64,000 nucleotides of DNA from UBA940 sp045613745 (GCA_045613745.1 JAZLBP010000002.1:62001-126000); one strand, 5' to 3'. Numbered from the stretch's first letter, positions 16,777 through 26,471 are shown. Program-made: numbers and translations. Notes: generated by a model from the sequence alone, not told the origin.

Positions 16777-17358
16777 ATGAACCTTATATTTGCAACCAAC
16801 AACCGCCACAAACTTACCGAGGTGAGCCAAATCCTCGGCGACGCAATCGAACTTACAACCCTTGCCGAGTGTGGTATCACCGAAGATATTCCCGAAACCA
16901 GCCCCACTATTCAGGGCAACGCTTTGCAGAAGGCTCGCTATGTGTGGGAGCGCACGGGTCGCAGCTGCTTTGCCGACGACACAGGTTTGGAGGTTGATGC
17001 GCTGAATGGTGCTCCGGGTGTTCGCTCGGCTCGTTACGCAACCGACGGCCACGACTTTGATGCCAATGTCACCCTTCTGCTCCGCAACTTGGAGGGCGTG
17101 ACCGAGCGCTCGGCGCAGTTTCGCACCGTTGTGGCTCTGATTTTGGATGGCGAGGAGTACCTATTCGAGGGCATTGTCCGTGGCCACATCACTTGTGAGC
17201 GTTTTGGCGAGGGTGGTTTCGGCTACGACCCTGTGTTTGTTCCCGAGGGCGAGGTTATGACCTTTGCCGAGATGAGCGCCGAGGCCAAGAACGCCATCAG
17301 TCATAGAGGACGAGCTATTGCTGAATTAGCTAAATGGTTTGCCGAACGCGCCAAATAG
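16777..17358 (+). CDS. rdgB: dITP/XTP pyrophosphatase (RdgB/HAM1)
   Basis: Hydrolyses non-canonical purine nucleoside triphosphates (dITP, ITP, XTP) to monophosphates, cleaning the nucleotide pool. 193 residues, normal length. The family signature ATNNRHKLTEV at the N-terminus, CFADDTGLEVDALNGAPGVRSARYA, and the C-terminal FGYDPVFVPEG and SHRGRA segments are all present. It is the second gene of the HAD-rdgB unit and ends at a terminator shared with the convergent V-ATPase operon. Confidence 0.97.
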   Translation: MNLIFATNNRHKLTEVSQILGDAIELTTLAECGITEDIPETSPTIQGNALQKARYVWERTGRSCFADDTGLEVDALNGAPGVRSARYATDGHDFDANVTLLLRNLEGVTERSAQFRTVVALILDGEEYLFEGIVRGHITCERFGEGGFGYDPVFVPEGEVMTFAEMSAEAKNAISHRGRAIAELAKWFAERAK

Positions 17359-17381
17359 AGCGACCCACATAATATATAGAC

Positions 17382-17421
17382 AAAAAAATACCCCCACCTC
17401 ATAAGGTCGGGGTATTTTTTT
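17382..17421. terminator. Bidirectional terminator between rdgB and the V-ATPase operon
   Basis: AAAAAAATACCCC pairs with GGGGTATTTTTTT, so T runs follow the stem on both strands. Confidence 0.9.
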
Positions 17422-17452
17422 GTGGCATTGTCGGGCGGACCGACAAACCGAA

Positions 17453-17908
17453 TTAGATAGCAGCCGAAATCAAGAAGGTTGCTGCAACGCTCAAGATAGC
17501 GTACAACTCGGGGAACGCTGCCAGAATCAGGGTTTTACCCATAACGTCGTGGCCGCTACCTACGGCTGCGATACCGTTAGCACAAACTTTTGCTTGGTAG
17601 ATTGCTGCGAACAAGTTCACGATAGCTACCAGCAGACCTGCACCAAAGATAGCTGCTGCTTGGAACATAGTGATGTCCGAGGTCAGGAAGCCTTGAACCA
17701 TAAAGAAGCTCACGAAGCCATAAAGACCTTGCGAACCGGGCAGAGCCGAAAGAATCATGTAGCTACCGAATGCGCTACCGTTCTTTTTCATTGCGCCTAC
17801 GGCTGCTTGACCGCAAATTGCAGTACCAATAGCCGAGCCGATACCTGCCACACCTACCATAATGGCTACACCTACGTAAGCCAATACCAATGCTGTTGTT
17901 GTTTCCAT
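17453..17908 (-). CDS. ntpK: V-type ATP synthase subunit K (membrane rotor)
   Basis: 151-residue proteolipid forming the rotor ring of the V-type ATPase; a four-helix protein made of two duplicated hairpins. Only the second hairpin has the ion-binding carboxylate, Glu134 in FPELYAIL. Leu56, Ser59 and Gln60 (ALPGSQG) and Gln105 (YQAKV) match the positions that bind Na+ in Enterococcus hirae NtpK (Leu61, Thr64, Gln65, Gln110, Glu139), which suggests Na+ rather than H+ coupling; this is an inference. It is the last gene of the operon, 30 bp after subunit I. Confidence 0.95.
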   Translation of the reverse strand: METTTALVLAYVGVAIMVGVAGIGSAIGTAICGQAAVGAMKKNGSAFGSYMILSALPGSQGLYGFVSFFMVQGFLTSDITMFQAAAIFGAGLLVAIVNLFAAIYQAKVCANGIAAVGSGHDVMGKTLILAAFPELYAILSVAATFLISAAI

Positions 17909-17938
17909 AGTTTTGTTTAAGTTTTAATTATTGTTTAA

Positions 17939-19804
17939 TTATTTATCTTGTTGCTTTTTGAAAGGCTCGAATGTGCGTGATGCCATCTCGAAGCCTGCGT
18001 TTTTGAAGAACTCCACAAAGGTCAGACGCATAGGGTGTACGAACGACGAGATTGCGGACATAAAGAGGTTGATACCGTGACCAATCAGCAGGATGACCGA
18101 TGCCAGAATGACCTTCAAGATGATGGCCACAACCGACATACCCTCCACACCTGCGTCGAGGCCTGTCATACCCAGAGCCAGCGAGTTGAACACCAGTGCT
18201 AACACACCACCCGACAATCCGATTGCGAACAGACGGATGTAGCTCAACACGTCGCTGAGCAGACCTGTGACGTTGTTATAGGTGTTCCAAAGACCCGAGC
18301 CGATGTTGGCGAAGATGTTTTTGCCGGGGGTGTTGAACAGCAGCATCAGCGCGAGAGCCACACCTGCCACGCCATAGAATGCGGGCGACGAGGTTGTGAA
18401 CCACGAGATTGCAAAATTCTCGTTCAACATAGGCAGTGCCATCGCCAGACAGCCTGCAACCAACAGCAGGAACCATCCCAGATTACCCAACGCATAGCGG
18501 AAACCGAATGTGCGGGTAGTCATATAGATGTTCACAGCCATACCCAGCAGAATTTGAACTACACCCAGCGCCAGTGCCAGCGAGAAGAACTCGCCTTGGA
18601 AATCCAAGAAAGGCGACTCGGCGATAGTTTCGTAGCCCAGCATCTCGGGGATGCTCATACCGAACAGCGAGCCTGTGTAGGTACCGAACAGAACTGTTGC
18701 GCCACCACACAAAATCGACAGCCACGCCGCTTGGCGCATACTCTTACCACCCTTGAAGAAGAGTCCCAGACCTGCTGCCAGAATGATTGCACCATATCCT
18801 GCGTCGTTCAAGCAGATTGCGAAGAACAACATATAGAAGGGTGCGAACAGCGGTGTCAGGTCGATGGTACCATACTTGGGCAGTGCGTACATCGAGCCAA
18901 TCAACTCAAATACGCTTGCAAACCAGCGGTTTTTCAACTTAACGGGGGTGTTATCCTCGGGAGTGGGTTTCTCCTTGATGTAGTAGAGTCCGGGCTCGGC
19001 GTCGAGCATAGCGTCCACTTGTACCTCGTTCTCCTCCTCGGCCCAAGCCTCCATCAGGGTCAGCGAACCTTCAGCCTCGGCTTTACCAGAACGTGCCACG
19101 CGGCTGAAATCCAGTTGCTCGGAGATTTGTCCGCGAGCCTTGTCAATCAGCGCTACACTTGCTACGGCGTTAGCATAGACCTTATCCCACGACTCAACCT
19201 CGGCACTCAACTTCTCCACCTCGGCCGAAGCCTCCCCAGCGGTCATAGTCAGCGGTTTGAGCTCTTGGGCGTCAATCATAACCTCCTCTGCGGGGCGGGT
19301 TACAACCACAAAGTAGCTTTGACCCTCGTAGTCGTTCACGCGCTCAACGGTGTACTCCTTGCTCCACTCCTCGACATTGCGGTCGTAGTCGCCCGTTTGG
19401 GCCACAAAGAAGTGAAGTACCACACCTTGCTCGCGCAGGTTTTTGATTACTTCGGCGTCAAACTCACCCCAAGGCTCTGCCTCCGAGGCGTACTTTTGCA
19501 GACGTGCGATTTCGGCCTGCAATGCACCCACAGCCTCCTCGGCTGCGATGTAGCGGTCGAACGCTTCGTCGCCACTCTCATAGGCCTTGCCCCCTGTGTA
19601 GCGAGGGTCTTGGGCCATAGTTTCGAGTTTAGCTACGGCCGCTTTGTAGCGGTCGGCATCCAGCATCACACGGCGGTCGTTCTCCGAAGGCTCCCAACCG
19701 GCCGTGGTAACATCCACAAGGCCGAGCTGCTGCAATCGTCCGAGGAATTCGTCGCGTTTCGAAGTCAGCACCACGAAACTGTATTTATTCATCTTAACAA
19801 TCAT
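17939..19804 (-). CDS. ntpI: V-type ATP synthase subunit I
   Basis: Stator membrane subunit (homologue of eukaryotic subunit a), 621 residues. The first about 300 residues are soluble with coiled-coil character; the C-terminal half holds about seven transmembrane segments. The conserved SYIRLFAIGLSGG segment, with the arginine expected to release the ion from the rotor, is near residue 520, and a C-terminal VHPMRLTFVEFFKNAGF follows. It forms the ion channels against the K ring. It starts 3 bp after subunit D. Confidence 0.96.
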   Translation of the reverse strand: MIVKMNKYSFVVLTSKRDEFLGRLQQLGLVDVTTAGWEPSENDRRVMLDADRYKAAVAKLETMAQDPRYTGGKAYESGDEAFDRYIAAEEAVGALQAEIARLQKYASEAEPWGEFDAEVIKNLREQGVVLHFFVAQTGDYDRNVEEWSKEYTVERVNDYEGQSYFVVVTRPAEEVMIDAQELKPLTMTAGEASAEVEKLSAEVESWDKVYANAVASVALIDKARGQISEQLDFSRVARSGKAEAEGSLTLMEAWAEEENEVQVDAMLDAEPGLYYIKEKPTPEDNTPVKLKNRWFASVFELIGSMYALPKYGTIDLTPLFAPFYMLFFAICLNDAGYGAIILAAGLGLFFKGGKSMRQAAWLSILCGGATVLFGTYTGSLFGMSIPEMLGYETIAESPFLDFQGEFFSLALALGVVQILLGMAVNIYMTTRTFGFRYALGNLGWFLLLVAGCLAMALPMLNENFAISWFTTSSPAFYGVAGVALALMLLFNTPGKNIFANIGSGLWNTYNNVTGLLSDVLSYIRLFAIGLSGGVLALVFNSLALGMTGLDAGVEGMSVVAIILKVILASVILLIGHGINLFMSAISSFVHPMRLTFVEFFKNAGFEMASRTFEPFKKQQDK

Positions 19805-19807
19805 AGC

Positions 19808-20401
19808 CTACTCCTCCTGTTGATGTTTGCTTTTTACGATTTTCTGTGCACTCTTCGAGAGGTTTTCCTCATCCTCCAAGAAGCGTTTAATCTTACGAAT
19901 AGCATCTTGGTATCCAGGGATTTGCACCTTCTCGTAGAGATTTACTTTCTGTGTGGTTTTCTTACGTGCGCGGTCGAGCAGTCGCATTTTGAGCTCGAAT
20001 ACCTCGTATTCGACCATCAGTCGGGCAACTCTACGCAGCAACTCCACACCGTCGGCAGTCCAAGCGGGGCTGCTGAAAAGGTCGTAGGGGCGGTTGGCAA
20101 AGACCACCTCTTGGAGTACGGGGATGCGTACGCCTGCGATTTTCACAGTACTCAGGCGTACATCCTCGATGCTCACAAGGTCGGGGTCGAACTCTCCCCA
20201 CAGGGCGGTCATGTAGTCGTATTGCGACTCTACATCCCGCAATTCCTGCTCGAAAGTCTCGGCCACCTCTTTGGCCTTGGCGACCTCCAAACGAAGGGCG
20301 CTCTCCTTACTCTTGATGGTGGGGAGTGCCTTCTCACGAACTTTCAGCTGTTTGCCAAGTTCGCCGAGCGAAGTCTTGTTATATTGAAACTTGATTGCCA
20401 T
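19808..20401 (-). CDS. ntpD: V-type ATP synthase subunit D
   Basis: Central rotor stalk subunit, 197 residues, long helical with N- and C-terminal helices expected to form an antiparallel coiled coil (LGKQLKVREKALPTIKSKE at the start; RARKKTTQKVNLYEKVQIP near the end, the typical V-D motif). It couples rotation of the K ring to catalysis in A3B3. It lies between subunits B and I with spacings of 9 and 3 bp. Confidence 0.95.
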   Translation of the reverse strand: MAIKFQYNKTSLGELGKQLKVREKALPTIKSKESALRLEVAKAKEVAETFEQELRDVESQYDYMTALWGEFDPDLVSIEDVRLSTVKIAGVRIPVLQEVVFANRPYDLFSSPAWTADGVELLRRVARLMVEYEVFELKMRLLDRARKKTTQKVNLYEKVQIPGYQDAIRKIKRFLEDEENLSKSAQKIVKSKHQQEE

Positions 20402-20410
20402 AAGCAGTCG

Positions 20411-21736
20411 TTATGCCACTGTGGGCCAATATTTTTCAACCAATTCTTGTTTGATTGCCACCTCCGACGCGGTGAAGTACTTAGCAAACAGACTCCAAGC
20501 GATATCCAACATTTGGGTAATCTCGATGTTTACGTCGATTGCAAGCAGTTTCTCCGAGTAGTCGTGGGCGAATTTCAGTGTACGCTCGTCGTAGTCCGAC
20601 AGGTCGAAACCGTTCTCCAACTTGGTTTTTGCGTTGGCAGCATCGGCATACAGACGTACGCAGGCGTTCATCACTTGGGGGTGGTCCTCACGGGTTTTCT
20701 TACCGATAACCAGCTGTTTCAGACGCGACAGGCTTCGGAAGGGGTCGATAATAACCTTACCGGTGTCCGAGTCGTTACGCAGGAACAACTGACCCTCGGT
20801 GATGTAACCGGTGTTGTCAGGCACAGCGTGGGTAATGTCGCCACCCGACAGAGTGGTCACAGCGATGATGGTAATCGAACCACCGTTGGGAAGTTGCACC
20901 GCTTTCTCGTAGATCTTTGCCAAGTCCGAGTACAACGAACCGGGCATCGAGTCTTTCGAGGGGATTTGGTCCATACGGTTCGACACGATAGCCAGTGCGT
21001 CGGCGTACAGAGTCATATCGGTCAGCAGTACCAGCACCTTCTCGCCTTTGTCAGCAGCAAAGTACTCGGCTGCGGTCAGTGCCATATCGGGAATCAGCAG
21101 ACGCTCTACGGGAGGGTTCTCGGTGGTGTTCACGAAGCTCACGATACGGTCCAGCGCACCTGCGTTCTCAAACACGCTCTTGAAGTAGAGGAAGTCGTCG
21201 TTGGTCATACCCATACCGCCCAAGATAATCTTGTCGGCTTTTGCACGCAGAGCCACGTTTGCCATCACGGCGTTGTAGGGCTGGTCGGGGTCTGCAAAGA
21301 AGGGAATCTTTTGACCCGACACGATGGTGTTGTTAAGGTCGATACCCGCGATACCGGTAGCAATCAGCTCCGAAGGTTGGATACGTTTGAAGGGGTTCAC
21401 AGTGGGACCACCAATCACACGCGCCTCACCCTCGGGTTGTGCGCCACCCTCGATGGGCTCGCCATAGGCGTTGAAGAAGCGGCCTGCCAGCTCGTCACTT
21501 ACGTTCAATTTGGGGGGCTCGCCGTGGAATACTACCTCCGAGTTGGTTGCGATACCCTCGGTACCGGCAAACACTTGGAGAATAACATTCTCGCCGTTAA
21601 TTTTCACGACCTGAGCAAGTTTACCACCTACGGTAGCCAGCTCGTCATTACCAACGCCCGTAGCTTTGAGGGTTACGGTAGCCTTGGTGATGTTGTCGAT
21701 TTTGGTGTATATTTTTTGAAATGCTTTTGTTGCCAT
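20411..21736 (-). CDS. ntpB: V-type ATP synthase subunit B (non-catalytic)
   Basis: 441-residue nucleotide-binding-fold subunit that alternates with A in the A3B3 head. The P-loop is degenerate, as expected for a B subunit: the region reads IVSGQKIPFFADPDQPYN instead of GxxGxGKT. Conserved DMTLYADALAIVSNRMDQIPSKDSMPG (the arginine region contacting the A-site nucleotide) and the GSITIIAVTTLSGGDITHAVPDNTGYITEGQ segment are clear. It is 4 bp downstream of subunit A. Confidence 0.96.
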   Translation of the reverse strand: MATKAFQKIYTKIDNITKATVTLKATGVGNDELATVGGKLAQVVKINGENVILQVFAGTEGIATNSEVVFHGEPPKLNVSDELAGRFFNAYGEPIEGGAQPEGEARVIGGPTVNPFKRIQPSELIATGIAGIDLNNTIVSGQKIPFFADPDQPYNAVMANVALRAKADKIILGGMGMTNDDFLYFKSVFENAGALDRIVSFVNTTENPPVERLLIPDMALTAAEYFAADKGEKVLVLLTDMTLYADALAIVSNRMDQIPSKDSMPGSLYSDLAKIYEKAVQLPNGGSITIIAVTTLSGGDITHAVPDNTGYITEGQLFLRNDSDTGKVIIDPFRSLSRLKQLVIGKKTREDHPQVMNACVRLYADAANAKTKLENGFDLSDYDERTLKFAHDYSEKLLAIDVNIEITQMLDIAWSLFAKYFTASEVAIKQELVEKYWPTVA

Positions 21737-21740
21737 ATCG

Positions 21741-23501
21741 TTAGTTCTCCTTTACTTTGGTTGCCAGATACTCTTTGATTTGTTTCTCGTAGTCGTAGAA
21801 CTTCTCGCTTTGCCACTCGGCGTAGTTCATCTGGCGGAACAAGTTGATCAGGCCCTTGAAGAACGAGCCGCACTCCTCGAAGTCCGCAAAGTCGAACGAC
21901 TTGTCGCAAACGTCCAATACCATATTATATACATACTTTTGGCGCTCCAGCGGGCAGTTAGCATCGATGTCGTCGAATGCATCTTGTTGCAGAATCACAA
22001 AGTCAATCAGCTCGCTCTTGTAGTAACGCTCGTGGTACTCAACGGGCACACCGTCGTCACCCAAGATGTTGATCTGCTCCGAAGCCTCTTTACCACGCAA
22101 CACGAGGGTCTTACCTTTGTAAACCTTCTCAACCCAGCCTTTCTCGACTTTGCCGTCCAGATACTCAACTACCTCGGGGTACTCCAAGTATTTCGAGTAC
22201 GAATCGATGGGGTCGATTGCGGGGTAACGTTTACTATCGGCACGGCCTTGCGACAGCGCGTAGAAACAACGTGCAGCCTTCTTGGTCGATTCGGTTACGG
22301 GCTCTTTGAGGTTACCACCCGCGGGCGATACAGTACCCAGGAAGGTTACCGAACCGCTCTCGCCATTGGGCAGATATACCAAACCTGCACGAGCGTAGAA
22401 TCCCGAGATGATAGCCGACAAGTCCATAGGGAACGCATCCTGACCGGGAAGCTCCTCCAAACGGTTACTCATCTCACGCAGCGCTTGTGCCCAACGTGAA
22501 GTCGAGTCTGCCAGAATCAACACTTTCAGACCCATTGCACGATAGTACTCACCAATGGTCATACCGGTGTAAACCGACGCCTCACGAGCCGCAACGGGCA
22601 TGTTCGAGGTGTTACAGATAATGGTGGTACGCTCCATCAGTTTGTGACCTGTACGGGGGTCATCCAAGTGGGGGAACTCTGCGAAAATCTCCACAACCTC
22701 GTTTGCACGCTCACCACACGCAACCATAATGATTACGTCAGCCTCGGCTTGTTTCGAGATGGCGTGTTGAAGCACGGTCTTACCTGCACCGAAGGGGCCG
22801 GGGATAAAGCCGGTACCACCGTCAGCGATGGGGTTGAAGGTGTCGATTGCACGAACACCGGTCTCCATCACGCGCGAGGGGCGGGGTTTCGAGGTGTATG
22901 CTTTGATGGCTTGTTTAACGGGCCATTTTTGCACCATAGTGATGTTGTGGTCGTTGCCTGCAGCGTCGGTAACAACGGCTACTGTGTCGGTAACCTTGTA
23001 CTCGCCGGCCTCGGCCACGCTTTTAACGGTGTAGGTGTCGGTCATCACAAAGGGAACCATAATTTTGTGAGCCACCCACATCTCTTGTACTTGACCCAGC
23101 CACGAACCTGCGCTCACTTTGTCGCCGGCTTTGGCAAGGGGTTTGAACTCCCATACCTTGTCGTAGTCAATGGGGTCGGTGGTTGTTCCGCGCTCGATGA
23201 ACAGACCGCTCATCTTCTCGAGGTCGTTTTGCAGACCGTCGTAGCTGCGCGAAAGGATACCGGGGGCAAGAGTTGCCTCCAACATATGGCCCTCGAACTC
23301 TACGGGGTCGCCGATTTTCAGACCGCGTGTCGAGTCGAACACCTGAACATAAGCCGCGTCACCAATAACTTTAATGACCTCGGCCATCAATTTTACATCG
23401 CCCAAATCAACGTGGCAGATTTCGTTTTGCGAAACGGGGCCGTCGGCCTTCACTACCACAAGGTTCGAGACGATACCTGATACTCGTCCTGTTGTCTTCA
23501 T
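21741..23501 (-). CDS. ntpA: V-type ATP synthase subunit A (catalytic)
   Basis: 586-residue catalytic subunit. Walker A GPFGAGKT lies at residues 235-242 and the catalytic-glutamate motif GER at 263-265; the long non-homologous region typical of V/A-type A subunits precedes it (about 110-190). ADSTSRWAQALREMSNRLEELPGQDAFPM and SGSVTFLGTVSPAGG are clear family segments. It hydrolyses or makes ATP in the cytoplasmic head. It starts 33 bp after the DUF2764 gene. Confidence 0.97.
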   Translation of the reverse strand: MKTTGRVSGIVSNLVVVKADGPVSQNEICHVDLGDVKLMAEVIKVIGDAAYVQVFDSTRGLKIGDPVEFEGHMLEATLAPGILSRSYDGLQNDLEKMSGLFIERGTTTDPIDYDKVWEFKPLAKAGDKVSAGSWLGQVQEMWVAHKIMVPFVMTDTYTVKSVAEAGEYKVTDTVAVVTDAAGNDHNITMVQKWPVKQAIKAYTSKPRPSRVMETGVRAIDTFNPIADGGTGFIPGPFGAGKTVLQHAISKQAEADVIIMVACGERANEVVEIFAEFPHLDDPRTGHKLMERTTIICNTSNMPVAAREASVYTGMTIGEYYRAMGLKVLILADSTSRWAQALREMSNRLEELPGQDAFPMDLSAIISGFYARAGLVYLPNGESGSVTFLGTVSPAGGNLKEPVTESTKKAARCFYALSQGRADSKRYPAIDPIDSYSKYLEYPEVVEYLDGKVEKGWVEKVYKGKTLVLRGKEASEQINILGDDGVPVEYHERYYKSELIDFVILQQDAFDDIDANCPLERQKYVYNMVLDVCDKSFDFADFEECGSFFKGLINLFRQMNYAEWQSEKFYDYEKQIKEYLATKVKEN

Positions 23502-23534
23502 TTTATATCTTTTGTTATTTTTGTTTTCGTTGTT

Positions 23535-24380
23535 TTACTCCGCTTTGGCTGCGTTTTCGATTTTATCGCGTGCGCTCAGTGCGCTTACCAGTCGTTGGTA
23601 CATCTCCTTACCGCGTGCTTCGTCGAGGCGGCTCCAGCGGTCCACCAGATTGATGCGAACCAGATAAGCCAACACCGCGTCGATGTTGAAGTAGTCGAAT
23701 GCGGTCAACTCCTCGCTCATCTCCCAACGGATAAGATCGATGCGATGCTCCTTGTCGAGCATATCCACATCCTCGCCAAGTGCACTCAGCAGGGTGTCAA
23801 TCCAAGGCAGCTCGCCCTTCAAACCGAAGTCGGCGGCCGAACTCTTGGTCAGACCCTGAACAATCTCGTCGTCACCCACCAGCACCTCGGCCACGGGCAT
23901 ATCCAAACGACGTGCGGTTACCGCTGCGCTAACATTGCGCAGTGCCTTATCGAAGGCTGCCCACTCGCGCAGGAAGCCGCTCGACGAGTGTGCGCACTCG
24001 TTGTAGTACGCCTCGAACATAGCTTTCTCAAAAGCGATGCTCTTGTCCACATCATCCCACTCGGTATCCTCGGGGCGAGCGTATGCCAAGATGAGTTTTT
24101 GTGCGAATTGGGGGAGTTGTTCGGGATGTTCCATCTCTTCGGCAAGCTGCTCGGCCGAAAGGTTGCCGAGGCCCACCACACGACTGCCACCGCGACGCAG
24201 GGTCAGCAGGTTCTCGATGTCGTAGTAGGTGTAGAGCAGTTTTACGGCCTTTGCGTCGCCTGCCGACAACTCCTCTGCTACGGCATCAATAATAGCGCGT
24301 GCGTCAAAGCCTTTGGTGTCGGCATCGAGTGCCCACTCCTTCAGACCCGCGACAAGCGTATAATACTGATTGGAGAACAT
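23535..24380 (-). CDS. DUF2764 family protein of V-ATPase operon (subunit C-like)
   Basis: 281-residue soluble, helix-rich protein beginning MFSNQYYTLVAGLKEW, the form typical of DUF2764. These proteins occur in V-ATPase operons of Bacteroidetes, Chlamydiae and spirochaetes at the place where subunit C is found elsewhere; a role as the C-like link between rotor ring and stalk is likely but inferred from position. It sits 5 bp after subunit E and 33 bp before subunit A. Confidence 0.88.
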   Translation of the reverse strand: MFSNQYYTLVAGLKEWALDADTKGFDARAIIDAVAEELSAGDAKAVKLLYTYYDIENLLTLRRGGSRVVGLGNLSAEQLAEEMEHPEQLPQFAQKLILAYARPEDTEWDDVDKSIAFEKAMFEAYYNECAHSSSGFLREWAAFDKALRNVSAAVTARRLDMPVAEVLVGDDEIVQGLTKSSAADFGLKGELPWIDTLLSALGEDVDMLDKEHRIDLIRWEMSEELTAFDYFNIDAVLAYLVRINLVDRWSRLDEARGKEMYQRLVSALSARDKIENAAKAE

Positions 24381-24385
24381 CGTGA

Positions 24386-25000
24386 TTATGCTTTATAAAG
24401 AAGGTTCGAAACTTTTTCGCGGAGGTACTCGCCCAGCAGTGCGTCGAAATCCTCGTCCGAGAAGCTGATGTAGTAGCCACCATCTTTGGGACCGATTTTG
24501 AAACCGCTCTTCACGCCTTTGCCGTACGATACCTCGACGCCAGCTGCCAACAGCTCTTTTGCTGCTGCTGCAAATACGCTGTCGAGCGCTGCTTTTTTCT
24601 CCTCGGGAAGAAGAGCCGACAGGCTTACAACGTCGGTCGACGAACCGTTCCAGTTTTTAGCAACTGCCAACAGCATGTCTTTTACGAAGGCAGCGTCCAT
24701 AGTAGCCTCAGCCACAGCTTTCGATGCGGTTTGAGCTACAACCATAGTGTTGATTTCGCTTTTCAGAGCAGCTACTGCTTGACGACCGGCCAACGAGATT
24801 TCGGTCATAGTGTTTTGAGTCAGTTCCTCTGCTTGTTTTTGAGCGTTCTCCACGATTGCTTTGGCCTCTGCTTGTGCTTCTGCTACGATAGCTTTGGCTT
24901 TGGCTTGTGCCTCGGCAACGAGTTTGTCGGCGTCGTTGCGACCTTTCGAGAGTCCCTCTTCGTAGAGTTGCTCGGTAAGTTTTTGAAGTTTGTTTTCCAT
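24386..25000 (-). CDS. ntpE: V-type ATP synthase subunit E (peripheral stalk)
   Basis: 204 residues. The N-terminal half is a long Ala/Glu/Lys helix (KLVAEAQAKAKAIVAEAQAE) expected to form the coiled-coil peripheral stalk; the C-terminal globular domain binds the head. It is the first V-ATPase gene. No promoter box of the usual type is seen in the 31 bp between it and DUF4301, so it may be transcribed together with that gene. Confidence 0.93.
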   Translation of the reverse strand: MENKLQKLTEQLYEEGLSKGRNDADKLVAEAQAKAKAIVAEAQAEAKAIVENAQKQAEELTQNTMTEISLAGRQAVAALKSEINTMVVAQTASKAVAEATMDAAFVKDMLLAVAKNWNGSSTDVVSLSALLPEEKKAALDSVFAAAAKELLAAGVEVSYGKGVKSGFKIGPKDGGYYISFSDEDFDALLGEYLREKVSNLLYKA

Positions 25001-25031
25001 ATTAATATATTGTTATATTTTAATCGTTAGA

Positions 25032-26471
25032 CTAATTTTGGTGTTCGTCGCGCAGCAGGTCAACCACCGATTTTACGGGGGTGAAGGTAGCCGAAGGAAC
25101 CTCCACAAACAGGGTGTTCCATTTGGCCATAGCACCATTCCACAGACCGGGCAGCTCCAGAGCCTTCAACTCGCGGCCATCCTTGCTCTTGCTCGAAATG
25201 AAACCGGTCGAGGGATCAACGTAATCTTTGAGGATAAAATTGTTGCCGTTGTGGTCTTGAACGCCGCATACCAGGTCAACGGGGTTGAAGTGGGTAGCTT
25301 CGCTCATCAGGTGTTTGTCCTCGGGAGCGATTTGCGACGACTCGGCGATTTGCAGCGAAACACTGCCGTCGGCAGCCTTAACCCAGAAGGGACCGCCACC
25401 GGGCTCACCCTCGTTGCGTACCATACCGCACACGCGGATGGGGCGATTCAGGATGTTGCGCAGTTGTGCAAGGTTGCACTCCTCGGGCAGCTCGACGCTC
25501 AACTCGCGCTCAACGAAGGCTTTAATCTCCTCCTCGTTGGCACGACCGCGGTCGATTTGCTCGATATATTTGAAAGCTTTGCTTTGAACGTCAATCAGCA
25601 GACCCGCCAGCACTTGTTTGTACTCTACGGTGATGGGTTTGCGCGAGTCGGTGGTTACGTTGTCGATATTCTTTACGAACACGATGTCGGCGTCGATGGC
25701 AGCCAGGTTCTCAATCAGTGCGCCGTGACCTGCGGGACGGAACAACAGCGAGCCGTCCGAGTTGCGGAAGGGGGTGTTGTCGGGATTCACCGCGATGGTG
25801 TCTGTGCTTTGTTTTTGAACCGAGAACTCGATGCGATACTTCACACCGAAACGTTTCTCGTACTTTGCAACCACGCCGTCGAGCAGGTGTTTGAATCCTG
25901 CGATGTGTTCGGGCGATACGGTGAAGTGGATGTTTACCACGCCGTTCGATGCGCCGTACATTGCGCCCTCCACCAGGTGCTCTTCGAGTGCGGTACGCAC
26001 CTCACCCTCGTAGCGGTGGAACTTAACCATACCTTTGGGTTTAACGCCATATTCGAGGCCTTTGCCGATGATTGCGCTCACGATAGCTTTGTCATCTGCG
26101 TCACGTTTGACATATTTCCACAGTTCGGGAGCAAATGCGAAGTCGTCGATGCGGGCCAGCAGGGTGTTTACGCACTCCGACTGTTTGTCCTCGCCCACAA
26201 AGGCAAACAACTCCTTGAACATACGGGTTGCTGCACCCGATGCGGGTACGAATTTCACCACTTTGCGCTCGGCCAGACCTTTGCGGTACACCTCGGCATA
26301 GTGCGCGTTTTGTTCGGGGGTCATAGCGATGATACCGTGTCCGACATTTGCAGCCGCAACAACGGGCAGAAAATCGAATCCTTTAACAAAGCAGTTGAGT
26401 TGTTTTTCCACTTCGGCGAGAGTCATATCTCTCTCTTGAATTTGCGCCAAATCTTGGTTAGTCCACGACAT
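25032..26471 (-). CDS. DUF4301 family protein
   Basis: 479-residue soluble protein of unknown function, common in Bacteroidetes. Residues near the N-terminus read FVPASGAATRMFKELF, a phosphate-loop-like segment resembling sugar nucleotidyltransferase motifs, and LLFRPAGHGALIENL follows further on. This suggests a nucleotidyltransferase-like fold, but no activity can be claimed. An ATG two codons upstream (26477) is an alternative start. It is directly upstream of, and on the same strand as, the V-ATPase operon. Confidence 0.82.
   Translation of the reverse strand: MSWTNQDLAQIQERDMTLAEVEKQLNCFVKGFDFLPVVAAANVGHGIIAMTPEQNAHYAEVYRKGLAERKVVKFVPASGAATRMFKELFAFVGEDKQSECVNTLLARIDDFAFAPELWKYVKRDADDKAIVSAIIGKGLEYGVKPKGMVKFHRYEGEVRTALEEHLVEGAMYGASNGVVNIHFTVSPEHIAGFKHLLDGVVAKYEKRFGVKYRIEFSVQKQSTDTIAVNPDNTPFRNSDGSLLFRPAGHGALIENLAAIDADIVFVKNIDNVTTDSRKPITVEYKQVLAGLLIDVQSKAFKYIEQIDRGRANEEEIKAFVERELSVELPEECNLAQLRNILNRPIRVCGMVRNEGEPGGGPFWVKAADGSVSLQIAESSQIAPEDKHLMSEATHFNPVDLVCGVQDHNGNNFILKDYVDPSTGFISSKSKDGRELKALELPGLWNGAMAKWNTLFVEVPSATFTPVKSVVDLLRDEHQN

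Noticed and set aside
18554..21778. 1074-codon open frame on the plus strand across the V-ATPase genes
   Set aside because: Antisense to three well-identified subunits; composition is Cys/His/Gln-rich shadow sequence.
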